From Paenibacillus chibensis (GTDB taxonomy: Bacteria; Bacillota; Bacilli; Paenibacillales; Paenibacillaceae), in NCBI RefSeq assembly GCF_004001045.1, contig NZ_BIMK01000047.1, positions 1-32,957 of the forward strand: a DNA stretch of 32,957 nucleotides, read 5' to 3'. The translations under genes and the position numbers were made by a program. Below are positions 15,589 to 24,000 of this stretch, piece by piece (positions within the stretch are counted from its first letter, which is position 1; every line of letters begins with the position of its first letter). The notes beneath the pieces were generated by a model that ran no database searches, was not told the origin of the DNA, and saw only the letters and a list, made by a program, of their open reading frames with translations.

Positions 15589-15942
15589 TTAGTTCGATTC
15601 GTTTTTGCCGATCTCGCCCAAAAGCTTTTCGATGTGGCTGCCGTAAGCAATCGACTCATCGAATTTAAAAATCAGCTCGGGCGTGTGGCGAAGACGAATC
15701 CGCTTGCCGAGCTCGGAACGGAGAAAGCCATTTGCTTTCTCCAAAGCCTTTAGAGAGTTCGCTTTTTGTTCCTCGTCACCCAGCACGCTGAGATAAATTT
15801 TGGCTTGGGATAAATCATTCGTTACGTCCACGCCGGTTACGGTTAAGAAGCCGATGCGCGGGTCTTTCAGTTCGGTTTGGATGAGTTGGCTCAGTTCCTT
15901 CTTGATCTGCTCGCCAACGCGTCCAACGCGTATTTTAGCCAT
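15589..15942 (-). CDS. rbfA: Ribosome-binding factor A
   Basis: RbfA is a small KH-fold protein that helps 16S rRNA processing and late 30S assembly. The 117-residue sequence begins AKIRVGRVGEQIKKELSQLI and contains DPRIGFLTVTGVDVTNDLSQAKIY and LRHTPELIFKFDES, all family marks. The ATG at 15942 is preceded by AGAGGTGA. It lies 18 nt after infB; ylxP, found between them in B. subtilis, is missing here. Confidence 0.97.
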   Translation of the reverse strand: MAKIRVGRVGEQIKKELSQLIQTELKDPRIGFLTVTGVDVTNDLSQAKIYLSVLGDEEQKANSLKALEKANGFLRSELGKRIRLRHTPELIFKFDESIAYGSHIEKLLGEIGKNESN

Positions 15943-15960
15943 TCTTGTTCACCTCTTTAC

Positions 15961-18594
15961 CTACTTGCGCTCGACGGTCTCCATGACAAATGCCTCGATG
16001 ACGTCGCCTTCCTTAAGGTCATTATAACCCTGCAGGGTAATACCGCATTCATAGCCTTGGGCAACTTCTTTGGCATCATCCTTAAAGCGCTTGAGCGTGT
16101 CAATTTTGCCTTCATGAACGACGATGCCTTCACGGATCAGGCGAGCTTCAGCATTACGCGAAATTTTGCCCTGTGTGACCATACATCCGGCAATGGTGCC
16201 CACTTTACTGATTTTGAACAGGTTGCGGACTTCGGCATGACCGATGACCACTTCTTTGTATTCAGGATCCAGCATGCCTTTCATGGCCTGCTCGATTTCT
16301 TCGATAACATTGTAGATGACGCGATGCAGACGAATATCCACTTTCTCCTGCTCAGCCGTTGCTCCAGCTTGCGGATCAGGACGGACGTTAAAGCCGATCA
16401 CGATCGCATTCGATGCAGCCGCCAGAATGATATCCGATTCCGTAATGGCACCGGCACCGCTGTGGATGATCTTGACGCGAACGCCTTCCACTTCAATTTT
16501 GGCCAAAGAGCCTTTCAGTGCTTCGACCGAACCTTGAACGTCACCTTTAATGATAACATTCAGATCTTTGATCTCGCCGTCTTTGATATGTTGGAACAAA
16601 TCATCCAGCGTGACGCGCACATTGCTTCCGAGATCCGATTGACGCTGAGTGATGGAGCGTTTATCGGCAATCGAGCGGGCTTTGCGCTCGTCCTCGAATA
16701 CCATGAACGGATCGCCGGCTTGCGGAACCTCTGTCAGACCGGTGATTTCCACCGGCGTGGAAGGCCCGGCTTCTTTCAGACGGCGGCCTTTATCATTCAC
16801 CATCGCACGAACACGTCCAAAGCAATTACCCGCTACGAATGCGTCGCCGACTTTAAGGGTACCATGCTGCACCAGAATCCGTGCAACTGGACCGCGGCCT
16901 TTATCAAGCTCAGCCTCGATGACAGCGCCGCGAGCGCGTTTGTCCGGGTTGGCTTTGTAGTCGTTAACCTCAGATACGAGTAGGATCATTTCCAGCAGGT
17001 CCTCAAGTCCCATTTTCTGTTTCGCCGAAACGTTAACGAAAATGGTGTCCCCGCCCCACTCTTCCGGTACCAGGCCGTATTCGGTAAGCTCTTGCTTAAC
17101 TTTATCCGGATTGGCGTCCGGCTTATCGATTTTGTTCACCGCTACGATAATCGGCAATTCAGCCGCTTTCGCATGGTTTACGGCTTCCACCGTTTGCGGC
17201 ATGACACCGTCGTCGGCCGCAACCACGATAATCGTGATATCTGTAATCTGGGCACCGCGTGCACGCATGGCCGTAAAGGCTTCGTGGCCCGGTGTATCCA
17301 GGAACGTAATTTTCTTGTTGTTGATTTCTACCTGATAGGCACCGATATGCTGCGTGATGCCGCCTGCTTCGCCGCCGGTTACGTTCGTGGAACGAATGGC
17401 ATCCAGCAGGGTCGTTTTACCATGGTCAACGTGACCCATAATCGTGACAACAGGCGGACGAGCCTTCAAGTCAGCCGGATCGTCATTCTCTTCCGTCGTT
17501 TCGAAACGGTCGTCTTCCACAACGATTTTCACTTCAACCTCAACACCGAACTCTCCGGCAAGCAGGAGAATCGTATCAATGTCAAGCTCTTGGTTGATGG
17601 TTGCCATAACGCCCATCAGAATCAGCTTCTTGATAACTTCGGAAGCGTCTTTATGAAGCAGCTTCGCCGTTTCGCCAACGGTCATATTGCCGCGGACGAT
17701 GATCTTCTTCGGCGTATTGTCGATTTTTTCGCGAGGAGGCTGGTTTTGCTGTCTGCCGCGGTTATTCTTCCCGCCGCGATTGTTGCGGTTAAACGAGTTG
17801 GACTTGCCGTTGCCGTCCTCAAAACGCTTGTTGCCTCCGCCTTTGCTGCGGTTCTGGTTTTGTCCCGGAGCACGACCGCCGCGATTATCGGTTGTTCTCG
17901 AGAAATTATCGCTCGATCCGCCTTCCGGACGCGTTCCGCTCTGTTGCGGACGGCCGCCGGATTGCGGCGGACGACCTTGGCTGCTGCTCGGACGCTGCCC
18001 TCCGGATTGCTGACCTCCCTGACCACGGTTCGCTCCGGCAGAAGAAGATCCCTGCGGACGTCCCCCTTGGGAAGAGCCTTGGTTGCGATTGCCCGAGTTC
18101 GAGCCCGCGCTTTGGCTGCGGTTGCCTGTTCCGTTATGCTGTCCTTGCGGTCTTCCGCCGGAATTTCCGCCTTGGGAAGAGCTGTGACTTCTACGGGTAT
18201 CCTGCCCGCCTTGGGTTCTTTGGGAACCATTGGTTGTTGTGGTTTGATTTGATTTATTATTCATACTTACCTGCTTTTCCTGTTGTTTTTGGGGTTGGCT
18301 TTGGCCTTGCGGCCGGTTGCCCTGATTTCGATCTGCCCGGTTGTCATTTTTTATAGAAGACGTATTTGCTGTCGTTTGAATTTCCCCGCTTTCTCTTTTC
18401 GCAGCGGCATTCGATTTTATATCTCGAAAAAATTGTTCCACTTTTGAGACCGAATCATTCTCCATCACGCTCATATGATTGTTCACGGGAACATTCAGCC
18501 TCTTCAAAATGGTAATAATTTCTTTGCTGCTCATATTTAATGATTTGGCATATTCGTACACACGCAGTTTATCTTTACTGTCTTGTTTACTCAA
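15961..18594 (-). CDS. infB: Translation initiation factor IF-2
   Basis: IF-2 brings initiator tRNA to the ribosome as a GTPase. The 877-residue protein starts with an IF2_N helix region (LRVYEYAKSLNMSSKEIITILKRLNVPVNNHMS). A very low-complexity linker follows, about residues 64-290, rich in Gly, Gln, Asn, Ser, Arg and Pro. Then come a second IF2_N domain (MTVGETAKLLHKDASEVIKKLI), the G domain with GHVDHGKTT (387-395), DTPGHEAF and NKIDK, and the C-terminal beta-barrel domains. The start is TTG at 18594, overlapping the ylxQ stop by 8 nt, with GGAGG 9 nt upstream. The linker is much longer than in B. subtilis IF-2 (716 residues in total). An internal ATG (residue 111) has a weak upstream AGG and could give a short form, but this is doubtful. 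Confidence 0.97.
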   Translation of the reverse strand: MSKQDSKDKLRVYEYAKSLNMSSKEIITILKRLNVPVNNHMSVMENDSVSKVEQFFRDIKSNAAAKRESGEIQTTANTSSIKNDNRADRNQGNRPQGQSQPQKQQEKQVSMNNKSNQTTTTNGSQRTQGGQDTRRSHSSSQGGNSGGRPQGQHNGTGNRSQSAGSNSGNRNQGSSQGGRPQGSSSAGANRGQGGQQSGGQRPSSSQGRPPQSGGRPQQSGTRPEGGSSDNFSRTTDNRGGRAPGQNQNRSKGGGNKRFEDGNGKSNSFNRNNRGGKNNRGRQQNQPPREKIDNTPKKIIVRGNMTVGETAKLLHKDASEVIKKLILMGVMATINQELDIDTILLLAGEFGVEVEVKIVVEDDRFETTEENDDPADLKARPPVVTIMGHVDHGKTTLLDAIRSTNVTGGEAGGITQHIGAYQVEINNKKITFLDTPGHEAFTAMRARGAQITDITIIVVAADDGVMPQTVEAVNHAKAAELPIIVAVNKIDKPDANPDKVKQELTEYGLVPEEWGGDTIFVNVSAKQKMGLEDLLEMILLVSEVNDYKANPDKRARGAVIEAELDKGRGPVARILVQHGTLKVGDAFVAGNCFGRVRAMVNDKGRRLKEAGPSTPVEITGLTEVPQAGDPFMVFEDERKARSIADKRSITQRQSDLGSNVRVTLDDLFQHIKDGEIKDLNVIIKGDVQGSVEALKGSLAKIEVEGVRVKIIHSGAGAITESDIILAAASNAIVIGFNVRPDPQAGATAEQEKVDIRLHRVIYNVIEEIEQAMKGMLDPEYKEVVIGHAEVRNLFKISKVGTIAGCMVTQGKISRNAEARLIREGIVVHEGKIDTLKRFKDDAKEVAQGYECGITLQGYNDLKEGDVIEAFVMETVERK

Positions 18595-18913
18595 TATACT
18601 CCACCTCCGACATTATCTCCAAGCTTTTGGAGATCATTTCTGCGAATCCTTGATCCGTAATTGCGAGCACAACCCTTTCGGGTTTACCTATGCTTGTGCC
18701 CAGACTTTCGCGGTCAAATCCGATCACCAGAGGGATGTTGTACGTTCCGCATTTGTCGCGGAACTTTTTCTGTGTATTTGCTGAGGCGTCACCCGCAAGT
18801 ATGACTAGCTTTGCTTCAGAAGACCGTATTGCCTTTAGCACAATTTCGTCACCGGTCTGAATCTTTCCCGCCCGCATGGCAAGACCCAAGCGAGAGAAGA
18901 ACTTATTCATCAT
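18587..18913 (-). CDS. ylxQ: L7Ae-family RNA-binding protein YlxQ
   Basis: The 108-residue protein is a bacterial member of the L7Ae/L30e family that binds kink-turn RNAs. LGLAMRAGKIQTGDE at the start and LVILAGDASANTQKK are typical. The remainder follows the L7Ae fold, with IPLVIGFDRESLGTSIGK. It overlaps ylxR by 11 nt at its start and infB by 8 nt at its end, so translation is coupled through the operon. The first of two adjacent ATG codons is used; the second (18910) is equally possible. Its exact RNA target is not known. Confidence 0.93.
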   Translation of the reverse strand: MMNKFFSRLGLAMRAGKIQTGDEIVLKAIRSSEAKLVILAGDASANTQKKFRDKCGTYNIPLVIGFDRESLGTSIGKPERVVLAITDQGFAEMISKSLEIMSEVEYIE

Positions 18914-19211
18914 TCGATCTTTCCTTCACTGACAGGAATTCATCCTCCACCGAAATAAAATCCTCGGCGAGCTGTTCATAGATTTCCGGTTTCACATGAT
19001 GCTTGAGGGCACGATCCAGTGACTTGTTCTTTTGCGCCAGCTTAAAGCATGATACTTTCCCGCACAGATAAGCTCCGCGTCCAGACTTCTTGCCAGTCAG
19101 GTCAATCAACACTTCGTCTTCCGGCGTTTTCACAATGCGGATCAGTTCTTTCTTCGGCATCATTTCCTGGCATGCTACGCATTTGCGCAGCGGTACCTTT
19201 CTTTGCTTCAT
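18903..19211 (-). CDS. ylxR: YlxR-family nucleic-acid-binding protein
   Basis: This 102-residue protein of the YlxR (DUF448) family has the marks RKCVACQEMMPKKELIRIV near the N-terminus and GRGAYLCGKVSCF in the middle, with paired cysteines. Family structures suggest RNA or DNA binding, and the gene is nearly always next to nusA. The C-terminal tail (after about residue 85) is acidic and variable. It follows nusA by 28 nt and overlaps ylxQ by 11 nt. Function beyond nucleic-acid binding is not established from this sequence. Confidence 0.93.
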   Translation of the reverse strand: MKQRKVPLRKCVACQEMMPKKELIRIVKTPEDEVLIDLTGKKSGRGAYLCGKVSCFKLAQKNKSLDRALKHHVKPEIYEQLAEDFISVEDEFLSVKERSNDE

Positions 19212-19239
19212 CTTGGCCTGACCCCCGCTTCCTGTAATA

Positions 19240-20337
19240 TTAATCGACGGAGACGGAATCCTGATGCATTTCAGTCGAGGATGTCTTCGGTCTGCCGAAT
19301 TCCTGCTCCGCCTGGCTTTCGCTCTTGATGTCGATCTTCCAGCCGGTCAGCTTGGCCGCGAGACGGGCGTTCTGACCTTTGATACCGATAGCCAGAGACA
19401 GCTGGTAGTCAGGTACGATGACGCGTGCCATTTTTTCTTCTTCAAACACGATCACTTCCAGAACCTTGGACGGGCTCAGGGCGTTTGCCACATATTCCTC
19501 CACGAGTTCCGAGTAGCGAACAATATCGATTTTTTCTCCGCGCAGCTCATTGACAATGGTCTGCACACGAAGGCCTTTCGGGCCGACGCAGGATCCTACA
19601 GGATCCACTTCCGGGTTGCGGGAGTAGACCGCAATTTTGGAACGGAAGCCTGCTTCGCGCGCCACCGAGCGAATTTCCACGACACCGTCAAAAATTTCAG
19701 GCACTTCGAGCTCAAACAGACGCTTTAAGAGGCCCGGATGTGTACGGGACAACATGATTTGCGGTCCCTTCGTGGTGTTCTCTACCTTGGTAATGTACCC
19801 TTTGATGCGATCGCCGTGTTTGAACTTTTCGTTAGGCATCAGCTCGCTAAGCGGCAGTACGGCTTCGACTTTACCCAAATCGACATAAAAATTGCGAAGA
19901 TCCTGGCGCTGAACGGTTCCGGTAACGATATCTTCCTCTTTATCCACGAAAGCGTTGTAGATCAGGCCGCGCTCCGCTTCACGGATACGCTGTGTAACGA
20001 CCTGCTTCGCTGTTTGGGCGGCAATGCGTCCGAAATCTCGCGGTGTGACTTCAATTTCGGCGATATCCTCCAGTTGAAAATGGGGATTTATTTCCCTTGA
20101 GGCAGGCAGTGAAATTTCGGTGCGCGGATCCAGCACCTCTTCCACAACCAGCTTGCGGGCATACACTTTAATAACCCCCGTATTGCGGTTCATATCGACA
20201 CGCACGTTTTGTGCCGTGTTAAAATTACGTTTGTAACTGGAAATCAGCGCGGCTTCGATCGCCTCGAACAAGATGTCCTTACTGATTCCCTTCTCTCTTT
20301 CCAACTCATTCATCGCTTCAATAAAATCCATACTCAT
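19240..20337 (-). CDS. nusA: Transcription termination/antitermination factor NusA
   Basis: NusA binds RNA polymerase and nascent RNA to control pausing, termination and antitermination. The 365-residue chain has the N-terminal polymerase-binding domain (to about 125), an S1 domain (IVTGTVQRQDLRNFYVDLG onward), KH1 (VGSCVGPKGLRVQTIVNEL) and KH2 (LAIGIKGQNARLAAKLTGW). It lacks the acidic C-terminal repeats of E. coli NusA, as normal in Firmicutes. The first ATG of MSMDFIEAM is kept because AAAGGGGG lies 12 nt before it. It follows rimP by 34 nt in a transcript with a strong leader hairpin; NusA autoregulation there is possible but unproven. Confidence 0.97.
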   Translation of the reverse strand: MSMDFIEAMNELEREKGISKDILFEAIEAALISSYKRNFNTAQNVRVDMNRNTGVIKVYARKLVVEEVLDPRTEISLPASREINPHFQLEDIAEIEVTPRDFGRIAAQTAKQVVTQRIREAERGLIYNAFVDKEEDIVTGTVQRQDLRNFYVDLGKVEAVLPLSELMPNEKFKHGDRIKGYITKVENTTKGPQIMLSRTHPGLLKRLFELEVPEIFDGVVEIRSVAREAGFRSKIAVYSRNPEVDPVGSCVGPKGLRVQTIVNELRGEKIDIVRYSELVEEYVANALSPSKVLEVIVFEEEKMARVIVPDYQLSLAIGIKGQNARLAAKLTGWKIDIKSESQAEQEFGRPKTSSTEMHQDSVSVD

Positions 20338-20371
20338 TGGAAATCAGTTCCCCCTTTCTTTAATTTGCCTT

Positions 20372-20833
20372 TTAAAAAATAATGGCCAGTCTGGCACTGG
20401 CGACTTTCGCATACGGAATGGCATACTGCTTTTTGCCCATGGAAATCACGAGCTCCTCGTTGTCAAACGACAGCAGCCGGCCTTCGAATTCCTTCTGACC
20501 GTCAACCGCCTCGTATACGGTAACAAAAACATCTTTGCCTACTGCTTTGGCCACGTCTTCGCTTTTCTTCAGCGGACGCTCGGCGCCAGGGGAAGAAACC
20601 TCCAGAAAATAGGCTGTTGGAATGGGATCATTCTCATCCAGCTTCTGGCTGAGGTATTCGCTGACCATGCCGCAGTCATCAATGTCGATGCCGCCCTCCT
20701 TGTCAACATAAACACGCAGGAAGTAATTGCTTCCTTCCTTGACGTATTCCACGTCCACAAGTTCAAAATTATGCTCATCCAAAAAAGGCTGGACCATTTC
20801 TTCTACAGTTTCCTTGATCTTCGGTGTGCTCAA
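20372..20833 (-). CDS. rimP: Ribosome maturation factor RimP
   Basis: RimP assists early 30S subunit assembly. The 153-residue sequence has the family core LVDVEYVKEGSNYFLRVYVDKEGGIDIDDC followed by YFLEVSSPGAERPLK and a small C-terminal SH3-like domain (FEGRLLSFDNEELVI). The start is TTG at 20833, with GGAGG 9 nt upstream. It is the first gene of the rimP-nusA-infB operon; a consensus sigma-A promoter lies about 105 nt upstream. Confidence 0.95.
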   Translation of the reverse strand: MSTPKIKETVEEMVQPFLDEHNFELVDVEYVKEGSNYFLRVYVDKEGGIDIDDCGMVSEYLSQKLDENDPIPTAYFLEVSSPGAERPLKKSEDVAKAVGKDVFVTVYEAVDGQKEFEGRLLSFDNEELVISMGKKQYAIPYAKVASARLAIIF

Positions 20834-20877
20834 AGATTATTACCTCCAAGACTTTCAATATCCTATATACCAAAGAG

Positions 20878-20903
20878 TAAAGAGTGGGTCGCCCCACTCT
20901 TTA
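20878..20903 (-). promoter_or_regulatory. Perfect 11-bp hairpin in the rimP-nusA operon leader
   Basis: On the minus strand AAAGAGTGGG and CCCACTCTTT (plus one outer U-A pair) form an uninterrupted stem closed by a GCGA tetraloop of the GNRA class. ACTCTTT is then repeated directly after the stem. It lies between the promoter and the rimP ribosome site. There is no clean U-run, so it looks like a stability, processing or regulatory element and not a simple terminator. Confidence 0.7.
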
Positions 20904-20936
20904 AACAACGGTTTTATCTCCATGATTGCCAAAAAA

Positions 20937-20965
20937 ATTATAACATAGTCTGGCAACACTGACAA
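20937..20965 (-). promoter_or_regulatory. Strong sigma-A promoter of the rimP-nusA-infB operon
   Basis: On the minus strand TTGTCA (20960-20965) is separated by 17 nt from TATAAT (20937-20942), which is preceded by TGT (extended -10). This is near-consensus in every part and sits in the polC-rimP gap. Confidence 0.8.
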
Positions 20966-21058
20966 GTATCTCTCCTTGACTACCCTCAGTCCCAGCAAGG
21001 GATGCGCGCTTTTCGCGACCGGTCAAACCGCTGAAAAAAACCTTTTTCCCCCAAGGGA

Positions 21059-24000
21059 TTAGAACAAGGAAAGCTGATTGCTTTCGGGCAATCCCCGGAA
21101 GCAGCCCATCTGCGTCAGCAGCTCGATGATGGACTTACTTGCCTTGGACTTCTGCTGGAAGTCCTCGATGGACAGGTACTCGCCTTGTTCCCTTGCCGCG
21201 GCAATATTGCGGGCCGCGTTTTCACCGATCCCCTGCATGGCGGAGAACGGAGGAATCAACGCATCGCCGTCCACGATAAACCGTGTCGCTTCCGAACGGT
21301 ACAGATCGAGGTTCTTGAAGCTGAAGCCCCGCGCCGTCATTTCGAGCGCCATTTCCAATACCGGCAGCATGCTTTTCTCCTTGGTTGTCGCCTGGAAGCC
21401 TTTTTGCTCGATCTCGCTAATCTGCCGGTTGATGGCGTCATAGCCTTGGCAGCAGAGTTCGATGTCAAAATCCTCGGCCCGGACCGAGAAATACGTCGCG
21501 TAATAATGAATCGGATAATACAATTTGAAGTATGCCGTACGGACCGCTGAAATAACATATGCGGCGGCGTGAGCTTTCGGGAACATGTACTGGATTTTCA
21601 AGCAGGAGTCAATGTACCATTGCGGCACCTTGCACCGCTTCATTTCTTCAATCCATTCCGGCGTTAGCCCCTTACCTTTACGCACACTCTCGGTAATTTT
21701 AAAGGCCAGGCTCGCATCCATACCCGCTTTATAAATCAGGAAGAGCATAATATCGTCACGGCAGCCGATTACGGTTTTGATGTTGCATGTGCCGTTCTTG
21801 ATCAATTCCTGCGCATTGCCGAGCCATACGCCCGTTCCGTGGGAGAGTCCCGAAATTTGCAGCAAATCGGCAAACGATGACGGTTTAGATTCGATCAGCA
21901 TCTGGCGTACAAACTTGGTTCCCATTTCGGGCACGCCATAGGTTGCGACGGGCGTCCGTATTTGCTCTGGCGTTACGCCGAGCGCCTCCGTCGAGTTGAA
22001 CATGCTCATGACCTTCGGATCGTTCATCGGGATCGTCGTCGGATCGACGCCCGTCAGATCCTGAAGCATCCGCATCATTGTCGGATCGTCGTGTCCAAGA
22101 ATATCGAGCTTAAGCAGATTCGCGTCGAAGGCGTGGTAATCGAAGTGCGTCGTCTTCCATTCCGCGCTCGTATCGTCCGCCGGAAACTGGACGGGAGTGA
22201 TATCCTCCACTTCCATGTAATCCGGAACGACTACGATACCGCCCGGATGCTGGCCGGTACTGCGTTTCACGCCCGTGCAGCCAGCGGCAAGACGGCTAAG
22301 CTCTGCTCCGCGCCATTTCTGATGATGGTCTTCCTCGTATTTTTTCGTATAACCAAACGCAGTTTTTTCTGCGACCGTTCCGATGGTACCTGCCCGGAAT
22401 ACGCACTTCTCGCCGAAGATTTCCTTGGTGTAGTTATGCGCATGCGGCTGATATTCGCCGGAAAAGTTAAGATCGATATCGGGAACCTTATCCCCTTTAA
22501 AGCCTAGGAAGGTTTCAAACGGAATGTCCTGGCCTTCGCCCTTCAGGTTATTTCCGCAATGCGGACAGGTCTTGTCCGGAAGGTCGAATCCGCTCGGGAC
22601 ACTGCCATCCAGAAACCATTCGCTATACTTGCACGCCTCATTCAAACATATATAATGCGCCGGCAATGGATTAACCTCGGAGATGCCAAGGAAGGTCGCA
22701 ACGACGGATGATCCGACGGAACCCCGCGAGCCTACCAGGTACCCGTCCCGGTTCGACTTTTTAACCAGGCGCTCTGATATCAGATAGTTGGCAGAGAAGC
22801 CATATTTGATAATCGGCTCCAGCTCTTTTTCCAAACGCGCGACCACGACCTCCGGAAGCTCCTCCCCGTAAATCGACCTTGCGGTTGCATAGCAGGTATT
22901 GCGGATTTCTTCATCCGCCCCTTCGATAATCGGAGTAAAAAGTTTGTCCGGAAACAGCTCCAGCTCCTCGAAGCGGTCTGCCAGCTCATTGGTATTTTTC
23001 ACGACGACTTCCATCGCTTTTTCCTTGCCCAAAAACTCAAACTCTTCCAGCATTTCATCGGTTGTTCGCAGATGCGCATCCGGCTTGCGAATATCCTTCA
23101 GCGGGCTGAAGCCGGTGATGCCATGAATCGTAATGTCGCGGAACAGCTTGTCCCGCGGGTCGAGATAGTGCACGTTACCGGTAGCAATGACCGGTTTATT
23201 CAGCTTTTCGCCGATGTCGCAGATCGTTTTGATCGCCGCTTTCAGCTCCGTCGGACTTCCGACCAAGCCTTTATCAACCAAGTGCATATACATGGTCAAA
23301 GGCTGAATCTCCAGAATATCGTAGAACTCGGCTACTTCCATCGCTTCTTCCAACGTTTTGTTCAGCACGGTTTCGAAAAATTCGCCCTTCTCGCAGCCCG
23401 ATATAACCAACAGCCCTTCTCGCATCTCAACGAGTTTAGATTTCGGTATGCAAGGCACACGCTTGAAGTATTCCGTATGCGACATGGAAATCAGCTTGAA
23501 CAGGTTTTTCTTGCCCGTCATGTTAAGTGCATAAATGCCGCAGTGGAACGGACGCGTGTTGGACAGGTCGGTCCCGACATAGTCGTTCAGCCGGTCGAGC
23601 ATCGTAAGGCCCTTAATCTTTTCGGCGTCAGCCAATAACCCGTTCAATATCCCTGCCAATGCCACCGTATCGTCGATCGCGCGGTGATGGCTTTCCAGCA
23701 GCACTTTGTATTTGTCAGCGAGCGTATTCAGGCGGTGATTCTTCATGCTCGGATGGAGCAAGCGGGCAAGCTCAAGGGTGTCCAGTGCCGGATTCTCCAT
23801 CTGCGGCATGCCGTATTCTTTCAGGGAAGCCTGAATGAAGCCAACGTCGAAACGCGCGTTATGGGCAACCAGAATGCCGTCGCCGGCAAATTTCACAAAC
23901 TCCTGCAGCACAGGTTCGAGATCGGGAGCGTCCTTGACCATTTCATCCGTAATATTCGTCAGCTGCTGGATGTGGTATGGAATCTTCTCATGCGGATTGA

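Noticed and set aside
18230..18264. Internal IF-2 start (short beta form) at residue 111
   Set aside because: Only a weak AGG precedes the ATG. B. subtilis has such a form, but the evidence here is too thin for a separate feature.
21030..21058. Terminator after polC
   Set aside because: Seven T follow a CCTT/AAGG stem of only four pairs; suggestive but not a convincing hairpin.
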